Positions 26,726 to 34,592 of a stretch of DNA of 35,203 bases are shown here, in pieces (within the stretch, counting starts at the first letter, position 1; each line of letters begins with the position of its first letter). The stretch is from Deltaproteobacteria bacterium (GTDB taxonomy: Bacteria; Desulfobacterota; Deferrimicrobia; Deferrimicrobiales; Deferrimicrobiaceae): positions 1 through 35,203 of the forward strand of contig JACRCO010000057.1 of NCBI GenBank assembly GCA_016218975.1, written 5' to 3'. The notes beneath the pieces are model-generated. The model saw only the letters and a program-made list of their open reading frames with translations, was not told where the DNA came from and made no database searches. The position numbers were made by a program, and so were the translations under genes.

Positions 26726-27880
26726 CTATTCTGTTTGTCGGCGCAAAGGCCGCGCCGCGTCGTCTTCCCCGAACCGCCAGACGATCGCGCAGAGAACGCC
26801 GGTTCCGAATCCCGCCATGTTCCCCGCAAGGGAGAGCGCCGCGGGGTTGAGGAATTCCATGACCGGGTTCGCATCCATCGCGAGGAAGAACGCGACGATT
26901 ACCCACGCGCAGGCGAAAAGGTAGGCGGGAAGACACGCAAGCCGCCCCATCCCGTACATCCTGATCGAAACGTTGGGAAAAAACACGAGATAAGCCCCGA
27001 GTATTCCGGCGACCGACCCCGCCGATCCCTGCGAAGGAGGTCCGCCCGCCTTCCCCCACAGCACGTGGGCGACTCCGGCTACGACGCCGCAGAAAAGGAA
27101 GAGCGTAAAGAACGGGATCTTCCCCATCCTCTCCTCTACGTTTTCCCCGAGGACGAAAAGGAAAAGCGAACCCGCCGCCAGAGGAAGAAATCCGGCGTGG
27201 AAGAAGGGGGCGAAAAGAAGGGGAAGCTTCGGAACGCCCGCGAATCCGGTCCCGGACGGCAAACCGGGCAGGCCGCCGGGCAGCGTGAGGGGCGAACCCG
27301 TGACCTGCCCGATTGCGTAAAGAAAAACAAACACAAGGATCAGCGAATAGCTCGCCAGGGGCAAAGCTCCCGGTTCGGAGGCATCAGTGGCAAGCGGAAC
27401 GACAATGGGAAGCGGGATCCCGGCTCCGACAGGATTGCCCGCATTGCCCGTGCCGTATTTTTTTTCCATAATGCGGCGGGACTCCCCCGCGAGCGTCTCG
27501 CCGAGGGCCGCATATCTTGCTTCATTCTCCCTGAGGAATCTGAACTTCGCGCGGATGCCCGATGCCGACTCGCGGGAGGCGAGTATCCCTTCGCAGGCGG
27601 CGCAGTGTAGAACGGGTATCCCCGTAGCCTGGAAATCGACCGCCGTCAGGCTCTCTTCGCAGCGGGGGCATCGCGAAACCGCAGCGGCGGCGCGCATCCG
27701 GGAAATCGCCGTACCGGATTTTCCAGGCGTTTCCGCGGCCGCGTTCAATCTCCCCCCGGTCAATTCCCGGATCTCGCCGTAGTCGAACCATATCGCTCCG
27801 CAGGACGAGCACAGGTCGATCTCCTTCCCGCCGGAGACGATCCTTCGCATCGAGGAAATCCTGCAAAAAGGGCATTTCAT
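26726..27880 (-). CDS. Zinc-ribbon/rhomboid-fold protein lacking catalytic residues
   Basis: The 384-residue protein has an N-terminal ribbon pair (C3-x2-C6, C24-x2-C27; C71-x2-C74, C93-x2-C96), a linker, and a six-helix rhomboid membrane domain from about 178. The fold is clear from FLFVLGENVEERMG and AGILGAYLVFFP. The catalytic serine loop GxSG reads GSAG (285-288) with Ala287 at the nucleophile; the catalytic histidine is Asn354 (GNMAGF); the oxyanion His and Asn are Pro233 and Gly237. It is therefore probably a pseudoprotease. The ATG at 27880 starts the ribbon (MKCPFC); the frame upstream to 28105 is antisense to lemA's leader. It is divergent from lemA. Confidence 0.85.
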   Translation of the reverse strand: MKCPFCRISSMRRIVSGGKEIDLCSSCGAIWFDYGEIRELTGGRLNAAAETPGKSGTAISRMRAAAAVSRCPRCEESLTAVDFQATGIPVLHCAACEGILASRESASGIRAKFRFLRENEARYAALGETLAGESRRIMEKKYGTGNAGNPVGAGIPLPIVVPLATDASEPGALPLASYSLILVFVFLYAIGQVTGSPLTLPGGLPGLPSGTGFAGVPKLPLLFAPFFHAGFLPLAAGSLFLFVLGENVEERMGKIPFFTLFLFCGVVAGVAHVLWGKAGGPPSQGSAGSVAGILGAYLVFFPNVSIRMYGMGRLACLPAYLFACAWVIVAFFLAMDANPVMEFLNPAALSLAGNMAGFGTGVLCAIVWRFGEDDAARPLRRQTE

Positions 27881-27952
27881 CCGGCACAGTATATCCGCCC
27901 GGCAAGCACGACCGCAAACACCTGCACGGCCCTTGAATCCGGCCCGCTTCTG

Positions 27953-27980
27953 TTGACAATCATCCCGCATCCGATAGACT
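27953..27980 (+). promoter_or_regulatory. Sigma-70-type promoter of lemA
   Basis: TTGACA (27953-27958) and TAGACT (27975-27980) are 16 bp apart, about 64 bp before the lemA ATG. The -35 is perfect and the -10 is 4 of 6. Confidence 0.65.
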
Positions 27981-28043
27981 TTTCGGCATATAGCCGCGCG
28001 CCCGGCGATTGAGCCGGTTGCCGGAATACGGGGGGCATTCGCA

Positions 28044-28592
28044 ATGCAATGGATCCCGGGTATTATCGCGGTCGTCATCGTCGCCTGGTTCGTCGGGACG
28101 TACAACCGGCTCGTCCGTCTGCGGAATCAGATCAAGAACGCCTGGCACCAGATAGAGGTGCAGCTCAAGCGACGCTACGATCTCATCCCGAACCTGGTCG
28201 AGGTCGTCAAGGATTACATGAGTTACGAGCAGGAGACGCTCGCGAAGGTTATCGAAGCGCGCGGCGCGGCGCTTTCCGCCAGGGGAACCGCCGCCCAGGC
28301 CAAGGCGGAAAATGCGCTGACGGAATCCCTGAAAAGCCTCTTCGCCGTCGTGGAAAGCTATCCGGATCTAAAGGCCAATCAGAACGTGGCGTCTCTCCAG
28401 GAAGAACTGACCGGAACCGAGAACAAGATCTCCTTCGCGCGACAGTATTACAACGACTCCGTTATGACCTACAACAATACGATCCAGTCGATTCCCTCGA
28501 ACGTCATCGCTTCGGTTTTCGACTTTCAGCCTTCCGAATATTTCGAGGCCGGCGTGGAGGCCAAGGCCGTCCCGAAGGCCGACCTGAGATAA
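28044..28592 (+). CDS. lemA: LemA family protein
   Basis: The 182-residue protein has one N-terminal membrane helix (about 4-18) and the LemA helical domain: YNRLVRLRNQIKNAWHQIEVQLKRRYDLIPNLVEVVKDYM, then LKANQNVASLQEELTGTENKISFARQYYNDSVMTYNN and a C-terminal FEAGVEAKAVPKADL. LemA proteins are membrane-anchored, face the periplasm or outside, and have no assigned enzyme role. GGGGGG lies about 10 bp before the ATG. The M48 protease gene starts 4 bp after the stop, the common lemA-M48 pairing, so the two are probably co-translated. Confidence 0.95.
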   Translation: MQWIPGIIAVVIVAWFVGTYNRLVRLRNQIKNAWHQIEVQLKRRYDLIPNLVEVVKDYMSYEQETLAKVIEARGAALSARGTAAQAKAENALTESLKSLFAVVESYPDLKANQNVASLQEELTGTENKISFARQYYNDSVMTYNNTIQSIPSNVIASVFDFQPSEYFEAGVEAKAVPKADLR

Positions 28593-28596
28593 TTCC

Positions 28597-29673
28597 ATGG
28601 AGGGGGGACTCGCCTGCCCCAGGTGCGGCACGCTGAACCGGGCCGATGCCGCATATTGCAACCTTTGCCAGGAACCGTTCAAGCCGAGGGACCTGTCGTC
28701 TCCCGCCGGCGCTTCCGATACCGCCGCCGGGGCCGCACCCTTCATGAAACACGTCCCGATGCTCCCGTTCAACGAGGCGGCAAGGAGCAATGTCCGCATG
28801 TCGCGGCTGCTGTTCCTTGCGCTCTTCGTCGTGTTTTTCGGGCTGGGCGGAGTCATCGGACAGGCGTACGGGAGCGTGGAACCCGGCCTTGCGCTTGCCC
28901 TGATCCTTTATGCGATACTGTCCTCATCGGCCTATTTCAGCGGTTCCTCGATCGTCCTCTCGATCCACGACGCCCGGGAAGCCGACCCGGCCAGGCACCG
29001 TCAACTGCTGAACGTCGTCGAAGAGATGAAGATCGCTTCCGGTATCCCGATGCCGAAGGTTTACGTCATGGAGACCCCGGGGTTGAACGCGTTCGCCGCC
29101 GGGAAAAAACCCGGAGAGGCCCTGGTCGCGGTGACGACCGGCATGCTGGAACGCCTCAGCCGGGATGAACTCCAGGGAGTGGTCGCGCACGAGATGGCCC
29201 ACATAAAGAGCCGGGATACCCTTTACAACATCTGCGCGGCCGTGCTGGTTGGAGCCATCGTACTGCTCTCCGACATGTTCCTGAGGGACACTTTCCTTTT
29301 CAGGGGAAGAGGAAGGACGCGGGCGGGAGGCAGCGGCCGCGGGAACCCCGCATTCCTGCTCATCGGCATACTTCTCGCCGTTCTCGCCCCCCTGGCCGCA
29401 AAGCTGCTCCAGATGAGCATCTCACGGCAGCGGGAGTACCACGCAGACGCCGCGGCGGCGGAATTCACTCGCAACCCGCTGGGGCTTGCTTCCGCGCTCG
29501 AGAAAATATCGATGGGCGGCGCGGGAGTGCCGGGGGAGAACCGGGGGACCCAGCACCTTTTCATCGTGAACCCGCTGCGGAAGTTCACGGAGCTCGATTC
29601 CGCCCTACTTTCCACGCACCCACCCACGGAATTGCGCATTCAGCGCCTGAAAGCCATGGCGGGAGCAGGATAA
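28597..29673 (+). CDS. Zn-ribbon M48 family membrane metalloprotease (HtpX-like)
   Basis: The 358-residue protein has an N-terminal zinc ribbon (C7-x2-C10, C21-x2-C24), two or more membrane helices (about 70-90, 97-120) and an M48 protease domain with the zinc site HEMAH at 198-202 and the third ligand in QREYHADAAAAEFT. A later hydrophobic pair (about 208-228 and 250-268) follows. HtpX-type enzymes degrade misfolded membrane proteins. The extra ribbon is not in E. coli HtpX. It overlaps the lemA operon (4-bp gap) and two membrane proteins follow within 15 bp each. STHPPTELRIQRL is the family's C-terminal signature. Confidence 0.93.
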   Translation: MEGGLACPRCGTLNRADAAYCNLCQEPFKPRDLSSPAGASDTAAGAAPFMKHVPMLPFNEAARSNVRMSRLLFLALFVVFFGLGGVIGQAYGSVEPGLALALILYAILSSSAYFSGSSIVLSIHDAREADPARHRQLLNVVEEMKIASGIPMPKVYVMETPGLNAFAAGKKPGEALVAVTTGMLERLSRDELQGVVAHEMAHIKSRDTLYNICAAVLVGAIVLLSDMFLRDTFLFRGRGRTRAGGSGRGNPAFLLIGILLAVLAPLAAKLLQMSISRQREYHADAAAAEFTRNPLGLASALEKISMGGAGVPGENRGTQHLFIVNPLRKFTELDSALLSTHPPTELRIQRLKAMAGAG

Positions 29674-29683
29674 CGAGGTGAGC

Positions 29684-30244
29684 ATGGAAACCGCAAAACC
29701 GCCGCGATTCCTGTCGATGGAATTCCACACCCGGTTTTTCCCGGACCTTGTCCGCAACCGTTTGCGTCCTAAAGAGCGGACTGCGACCGGGTTCGTTTCG
29801 GGATTCGATTCCCTCATAGTGTTTTTCATTGCCATCGCCGTCGCGGCTATCGGGATTTCATATGCCGTGTCCCACCGGTCGGTCATCGGGTGGATCGCCG
29901 GCGGCGCGGGGGTTGCGGGAGTACTGGCCCTGTTCGTCCAGAGCGTGGTTTCCCGAGAAAATATTCCGTGCTACGAATCGTTTCTCTTCGGCGTCTTCGG
30001 CTTTTTCGTCACACTCGGGGCGACCGCGGGGATATTCATCGGGACACTCGAACACTCGCTCCCGCTCGTCCTGACGGCCGCCCCGGCGGGATTGGCGGCG
30101 GGCTATCTGCTCGGCATCCTGGCGGGACTCTGGTTCCAGTATCTCGGGTGGATTGCGGTGCTTGTGAACGGCATCGCGGCGCTTGCCGTCGTCGGCATGA
30201 TCGTCGTGGACCTTGTGCTCCTCTCCGGAGCCCTGTTCGGCTGA
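29684..30244 (+). CDS. Multi-pass membrane protein of unknown function
   Basis: The 186-residue product has a soluble N-terminal stretch of about 35 residues and four or five hydrophobic segments (about 45-62, 70-90, 100-120, 130-150 and 160-182). I do not recognise its family. The ATG at 29684 is chosen because GAGGTGA ends 2 bp upstream; a GTG two codons up would also keep frame. It sits 10 bp after the M48 gene and directly abuts the next gene, so it is part of the lemA-M48 operon. Confidence 0.75.
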   Translation: METAKPPRFLSMEFHTRFFPDLVRNRLRPKERTATGFVSGFDSLIVFFIAIAVAAIGISYAVSHRSVIGWIAGGAGVAGVLALFVQSVVSRENIPCYESFLFGVFGFFVTLGATAGIFIGTLEHSLPLVLTAAPAGLAAGYLLGILAGLWFQYLGWIAVLVNGIAALAVVGMIVVDLVLLSGALFG

Positions 30245-30835
30245 ATGGAAAAGGAGCTGGCATATGTCCCGGAGCGGCGAAGGGTCGCGGAGACCCTGGG
30301 GTTTCAACCGGGGATCTGGGGCGCCTTTTTCCTCATTGCCGCCTGTTTTTTCTTATTCACCGGCAAAGGGCCCACGGACGACGTCCTGTGGATGATCGCC
30401 GGTTGCGCCGCAGCGCTCGGCCTGGCATTGACCGGGTACGAAGCGTGGAGGCGCAGGAACCGCACGGTGCTCGTGAGGGAAGGGGATCACATCGCCGTTT
30501 ACCGCAAAGGCACCCTCGACCTGACCCTCGCCCCCGAAGAAGTCACCGAGGAAAAACCCGGAATCTTCGTCATGCTGCGGATCGGCATCCCGCTGGGGAT
30601 GGCAGCGGCCATATTTTTGGGCGTTGCGATCACGGAAATTCTACGCGATAAAACGGGGATCGGCGAAACCCTGCTTATCCTGTCCCTGGGCCTTGCCTGC
30701 GCCGCCTCTCTCGCATCCGCGGCATGGATCCGGTTCCGCTATCGCCACCTGCAGGTACGCATCGAAGGTTCGAGATGGCTGGCGGAGGAGACGGTCCTGG
30801 TCCACCCTTCCCGGATGAAAGACCTGTTTCAGTAG
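30245..30835 (+). CDS. Membrane protein with PH-like segment
   Basis: The 196-residue product has two N-terminal membrane helices (about 28-45, 50-68), a short soluble stretch like a bacterial PH domain (TVLVREGDHIAVYRKGTLDLTLAPEEVTEE), then two more helices (about 112-130, 140-162). The start codon follows the stop of the previous gene without a gap and the frame is clean to the stop at 30835. It is the last gene of the lemA-M48 operon. Its final 7 bp overlap the convergent gene. Family unassigned. Confidence 0.75.
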   Translation: MEKELAYVPERRRVAETLGFQPGIWGAFFLIAACFFLFTGKGPTDDVLWMIAGCAAALGLALTGYEAWRRRNRTVLVREGDHIAVYRKGTLDLTLAPEEVTEEKPGIFVMLRIGIPLGMAAAIFLGVAITEILRDKTGIGETLLILSLGLACAASLASAAWIRFRYRHLQVRIEGSRWLAEETVLVHPSRMKDLFQ

Positions 30836-31092
30836 ACCACCCGGACGTCCGGGCAATGGTTCTTGATCCAGTCCAGGTACTCCGGCGAGCACTGGTTCCG
30901 TTTCTCCCCCTGGAGAGGGGGCATGCAGTCGAGGTATTTCCCCTTGGGGCATTCGTAATTTATCGGCCTGCCGGCTGGAGGCGGAACGGGCGGAAGCACG
31001 GGGGTCGGCTCTCCCGTCGTCATGTATTGGTTCGCCAACGCACCGGTCAAAACCAGCACGCAAAACCATTTTCCGCCGGCGAATACCGTCAT
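30829..31092 (-). CDS. Small exported cysteine-containing protein
   Basis: The 87-residue product has an N-terminal hydrophobic stretch (about 8-20) that would serve as a signal or anchor, a proline-rich linker ([14 protein letters not shown]) and a tail with four cysteines (YECPKGKYLDCMPPLQGEKRNQCSPEYLDWIKNHCPD), probably forming two disulfides in the periplasm. I recognise no family. GGGAGG lies 8 bp before the ATG, and the gene is 21 bp downstream of the DUF4919 gene on the same strand. Confidence 0.65.
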   Translation of the reverse strand: MTVFAGGKWFCVLVLTGALANQYMTTGEPTPVLPPVPPPAGRPINYECPKGKYLDCMPPLQGEKRNQCSPEYLDWIKNHCPDVRVVY

Positions 31093-31113
31093 CGCGGGGC
31101 CTCCCGTAATTCC

Positions 31114-31752
31114 CTACCTGATTTTCCTGTTCAGCCAACCGAACGGAATATCGATGTTGAAATATACGTCCATCGTTTTTCCGGTTTTCGGTTCCATCGC
31201 CTCGAGTTTGTCGTAGTTGTGCCCATTCGACGCGATCAGACCCTGTTTGACGCTTCGAAGCCCCAGCACGCGCAACAGGACGTACTCTTCCCCCGTATCG
31301 ATGACGACAAATGCCGTTTCCGGGGACGTTCCGTCACCCGAATCCAATATCGAATCGATCAGACCTCCTGCGACGAACGCGTGATAGGCCGACTTGTCGT
31401 TCTCCCTCATCTGCTTGTATGCGATCCTGCAGACGGTGTGGGCGTCTATATCCACATATTTTTTCCCGAGGATCCTTTGCGCCGCATCGAGGGCCTTATC
31501 GTACATGGCGTCGCGAAGGGCATTGAACATCTTTTCACGATCGGTGGAATCGTCCGAGTAGGGGTTGTATTCCTTCGTCGCCGCGTAGGCAATCCTGAAT
31601 TCCGTGAAATCGATCGAGCGATCCTGCTTCTTCACTTTATCCAGCAGTTCGCCGTACGACGGCTTTTCCTTGCCGTGCAGATTACCCGTGAAGCCGACGA
31701 CCATCGCAACAGCCGCCGCGCAGGCAAGGAAGCCAAGCCGATGATTTTTCAT
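31114..31752 (-). CDS. DUF4919-type exported protein
   Basis: The 212-residue product has a signal peptide (about 1-27, MKNHRLGFLACAAAVAMVVG) and a domain like DUF4919: DRSIDFTEFRIAYAATKEYNPYSDDS, then a stretch of helices with AYKQMRENDKSAYHAF and GTSPETAFVVIDTGEEYVLLRVLGL. Such proteins have no known function. The ATG at 31752 is chosen because the signal peptide starts there and GGAG precedes it; the frame is open back to 31899, but that stretch is unlike coding sequence. Confidence 0.75.
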   Translation of the reverse strand: MKNHRLGFLACAAAVAMVVGFTGNLHGKEKPSYGELLDKVKKQDRSIDFTEFRIAYAATKEYNPYSDDSTDREKMFNALRDAMYDKALDAAQRILGKKYVDIDAHTVCRIAYKQMRENDKSAYHAFVAGGLIDSILDSGDGTSPETAFVVIDTGEEYVLLRVLGLRSVKQGLIASNGHNYDKLEAMEPKTGKTMDVYFNIDIPFGWLNRKIR

Positions 31753-31917
31753 TCTCCATCCACCAGCATGGGAAGCCTCCCGTGAGCCGATTTTCAGTAT
31801 ACTCGCCGATGAATGAGACGCAATCCCGTCTGTCACGGATCCATCGCCATACCGTGCGCACCGGGCTGCTTGCCCGCTATGGCGCCGAGAGCGTGACATG
31901 AACCTGCGCCGTCCGGC

Positions 31918-32727
31918 TTATCGCCGATACCTGCCCCGGGTCCCGAGCGCCAGGGAGCGGATGATGAATTCGGGGAGCACCTTCAACAGGAAGACGTAGA
32001 ACTTGTAACGCCGGCCGGGGACGACGAACAGTTTTCCGCGCGCGAGGCCCCGCAGGGAAGCGTCCACCACGTCCTCCGCGGACATCCACCAATTCCGGGG
32101 AACGTGATCCCTCCCGATCCCCGATGCGTCATGGAATTCCGTGAGTGTGTATCCCGGGCAGAGCGCCTGCACCTTGACGGGCGACCCGACGGTTGCAAGA
32201 TCCAGGTAAAGCCCTTCCGTGAAGCTGTTCATCCAGGCCTTGGTTGCGCAGTAGCTCGCGTTGCCGGGACTATGCCCGAAGGCCGCCACCGATGAAACGT
32301 TCACAAGGCACCCTTTTCCCCGGGCGACCATTCCGCCAAGCGCCGCGTGACTTAATCGTACGGAGGCGATCACATGGAGGCGGTGCATCCGATCCTGTCC
32401 TTCAACGTCCGTCTCGAAGAACAGGTCCCGCGTGCCGAAGCCGGCGTTGTTCACGAGGAACTCCAGTTCCCGGGCGCAGGCGATTCTCTCCTCCACCCTT
32501 CGAAGATCGCCGTCATCGGCCAAGTCCGCCGCCAGGACTTCCGCCTCCACTCCGCAGCCTGTTTTCAGTTCCTCCGCAAGTTGCTCGAGCCTGTCTTTCC
32601 TGCGTGCCACCAGGATCAGATCATAGCCGTCGGAGGCGAGACGCCTCGCATAGGCCGCACCGATACCGCTTGATGCGCCTGTCACCAGCGCCGACCGACC
32701 GTGGCCCTTGCGCGGGGTTTTCGTCAT
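31918..32727 (-). CDS. Short-chain dehydrogenase/reductase
   Basis: The 269-residue enzyme has the NAD(P) loop TGASSGIG (15-22), a basic ARR after the second strand (NADP-type), NNAGFG and the catalytic set S...YCATK (NVSSVAAFG with the active Ser, then Y and K four apart). Its C-terminal ending (KVLPEFIIRSLALGTRG) is hydrophobic and unusual, perhaps peripheral to the membrane. The substrate is unknown. The ATG at 32727 has GGAGGAG about 12 bp upstream and starts directly before the fold; a frame back to 32820 would add 31 residues without motif. Confidence 0.9.
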   Translation of the reverse strand: MTKTPRKGHGRSALVTGASSGIGAAYARRLASDGYDLILVARRKDRLEQLAEELKTGCGVEAEVLAADLADDGDLRRVEERIACARELEFLVNNAGFGTRDLFFETDVEGQDRMHRLHVIASVRLSHAALGGMVARGKGCLVNVSSVAAFGHSPGNASYCATKAWMNSFTEGLYLDLATVGSPVKVQALCPGYTLTEFHDASGIGRDHVPRNWWMSAEDVVDASLRGLARGKLFVVPGRRYKFYVFLLKVLPEFIIRSLALGTRGRYRR

Positions 32728-32869
32728 ATTTGGACAGCGCTCCTCCTTTTTCGGGAATTTTACGCCAGGGAAGAACATCCGTCCTGCGAAATCCCGTAAC
32801 CCGGAGGAATACGCCTCCATCTAAAGGGCGAGCATCCGATGGCATACATCGGGCGAGGAGGTGAATACC

Positions 32870-32920
32870 ATGCTGAATTTCAAATCCATCCTGTTAATGA
32901 CACCCTGGGAGAGCGAATGA
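32870..32920 (+). pseudogene. Truncated 16-codon reading frame with strong ribosome site
   Basis: GAGGAGGTG lies 6 bp before an ATG that opens MLNFKSILLMTPWESE and then stops. The beginning has the strand pattern of a universal-stress-protein N-terminus, which usually reads like FKxILVPTD; this is a guess. A good ribosome site in front of a dead-end frame suggests a gene truncated by a point mutation or deletion, or an unusual leader peptide. Confidence 0.35.
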
Positions 32921-33152
32921 TGCAACTCCCTGCTCATTCATCGGCGCCCCGCCTGCAACGGAGGATCGATAACCTTGATGTTCCTCGCCGCCCTGGAAAC
33001 GAACAGGTCTTATGGATGGATGACCATCACTGCAAAAGCATGCGGGCGCCGGAAGGCGGACGGACAAAGCGGAGGGAACGGGTAGCTGCAAGATCTGCCG
33101 CCGGCACAAGGAGTCGACGAGTGCCCGGATGCGCCAGGTACTCGAAGCGCTT

Positions 33153-33300
33153 CGGCTCCTCCCCTTCGGCGTCACTAATCCCACGTCGTCGAAGTAATGC
33201 TCCTTCACGGAGGTGGAGCTCTTCACTTCGTACAGTTCCAATAGCCGCGATTCCGGACGATAGTCTCGTTCGTCAGGACTCGTGATATTCTTGCCGCAGT
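33153..33300 (-). pseudogene. Fragment of a DUF2779-like (PD-(D/E)XK nuclease) gene
   Basis: On the minus strand one frame reads RPESRLLELYEVKSSTSVK and continues EHYFDDVGL. The ExK-containing EVKSSTSVK with a following DD/DV is the nuclease motif seen in DUF2779 (Cas4/RecB-type) proteins. The frame has no start or continuing homology on either side, and a separate frame takes over near 33170. About 40 codons survive, so it is a remnant of a larger gene. Confidence 0.55.
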
Positions 33301-33413
33301 TGACGCTCCGCCCCCGTAAACGGTTCCGACACGATTCCTTCCTGATGGAGGCGTACTTGACTCAACCCGATTCCCGTTCCAAGCCGAGAAGAGGCTATAC
33401 ATACATCACCGAC

Positions 33414-34592
33414 ATGACGCATCTCCCCGATCCCCTTGATTCGGATCCCCGGATCCCGGAACCCGCCAGGCGGTTAACCGAATACCTGGGATCCATCATC
33501 GAGAAAGCCTCCCTTTTCCAGCCGGAACAGTGGGGGGAAACAATCATGCGGTGCCGGCGCCGCCCCGGCCGGCAGCGGTGTCCCGGGCGGATCCACGTCC
33601 GGATCGGGAAGGAGGACCCGCCTGAGATCCTTTGGGCCTGCCCCCGATGCGAAGAGAACGGAATCATCCGGAATTGGCAGGGATCGGCCTGGGACCTCTC
33701 CGATGTCGGCTGGGATCTCCCTGAGGTGGCGCATGGGCTCGAAGACCTCCCCGCCGCTTCGAGCGGAAGCCCGTCCGTCATCCCCATTTACCAGGTCGAC
33801 GCTTTCACCGACAGACTCTTCGCGGGGAATCCCGCCGCCGTCTGCCCGCTCAACGGCTGGCTTTCCGACGACCTGCTGCAGAAGATCGCCGCCGAGAACA
33901 ACCTCTCCGAGACGGCCTTCTTCGTATCCAGGGATGACGAGTTCGAGCTGCGCTGGTTCACGCCCGAGGTCGAAGTGGATCTTTGCGGGCACGCCACGTT
34001 GGCCGCCGCCTTTGTCCTGATGGAGCTCCTGGAGCCTGACCGCCGATCCGTCACCTTCCGGTCCCGGAGCGGACCCCTTCCCGTGACTTGCGATGGAGAC
34101 CTATTCTGTCTGGACTTCCCAAGCCGACCTCCCGCGCCGATCCCGGAGCCGCCCGGTCTATCCGGGGCGCTTGGCGCCCCGCCGGCATCGGTCCTCAAAA
34201 CCCGGGACATCATAGCCGTCTTCGACGACCCGGAAACGGTGCGCCGCCTCGCCCCGGACATGGAGAAGCTCAGAGCCGTCGAGGGTTTCGCCGTCTGCGC
34301 CACGGCACCCGGATCAGGCCGTGACTCCGACGTCGATTATGTACTGAGGTTCTTCGCGCCGGCCCAAGGAGTCGACGAGGATCCGGTAACCGGTTCGGTC
34401 CAGTGCTCCCTGGCCCCCTACTGGTCGGCAAGGCTCGGCAAGACGATCCTTCGCGCCCGCCAGGTCAGCCGCCGGGGAGGAGAGCTCCTGTGCGAGGTTG
34501 CCGGGGACCGGGTCCGCATCGCGGGGAAGGCAGTTCTGGTGTTCAGCGGGATATTGCGCCTTCCATCCATTTCCCGGCAGGAGTTCCCATGA
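33414..34592 (+). CDS. Zinc-ribbon domain fused to a PhzF-type isomerase/epimerase
   Basis: The 392-residue protein has two parts. Residues 1-115 hold CRRRPGRQRCPGRIHV and WACPRCEENGIIRNWQG, a zinc-binding domain I know from small stand-alone proteins, often near pRiA4b ORF-3-type genes. From about residue 123 it is a full PhzF/YddE-fold enzyme: PIYQVDAFTDRLFAGNPAAVCPL, IAAENNLSETAFF with the catalytic Glu, CGHATLAAAFVL, and DEDPVTGSVQCSLAPYW. Usual members read GSAHC at the last site. No start codon lies at the PhzF junction, so the fusion is real in this assembly. The ATG at 33414 is chosen because homology begins there. Substrate unknown. Confidence 0.82.
   Translation: MTHLPDPLDSDPRIPEPARRLTEYLGSIIEKASLFQPEQWGETIMRCRRRPGRQRCPGRIHVRIGKEDPPEILWACPRCEENGIIRNWQGSAWDLSDVGWDLPEVAHGLEDLPAASSGSPSVIPIYQVDAFTDRLFAGNPAAVCPLNGWLSDDLLQKIAAENNLSETAFFVSRDDEFELRWFTPEVEVDLCGHATLAAAFVLMELLEPDRRSVTFRSRSGPLPVTCDGDLFCLDFPSRPPAPIPEPPGLSGALGAPPASVLKTRDIIAVFDDPETVRRLAPDMEKLRAVEGFAVCATAPGSGRDSDVDYVLRFFAPAQGVDEDPVTGSVQCSLAPYWSARLGKTILRARQVSRRGGELLCEVAGDRVRIAGKAVLVFSGILRLPSISRQEFP

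Larger units (their letters stand above)
32728..33413. other. Decayed intergenic region
   Basis: No intact gene is convincing in these 690 bp. The two frames open here (plus 32839-33285, minus 32894-33241) have compositional features of GC-rich shadow frames. It contains a fragment of a DUF2779-like gene on the minus strand and a 16-codon mini-gene with a strong ribosome site on the plus strand, each listed separately. Confidence 0.6.

Noticed and set aside
32894-33241. 115-codon minus-strand gene starting MELYEVKSSTSVK
   Set aside because: Only the first 20 or so codons resemble a known domain and homology starts upstream of the supposed start; treated as a remnant.
32839-33285. 148-codon plus-strand gene
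   Set aside because: Composition (Arg/Ser/Pro-rich) and overlap with the antisense nuclease remnant argue against coding.
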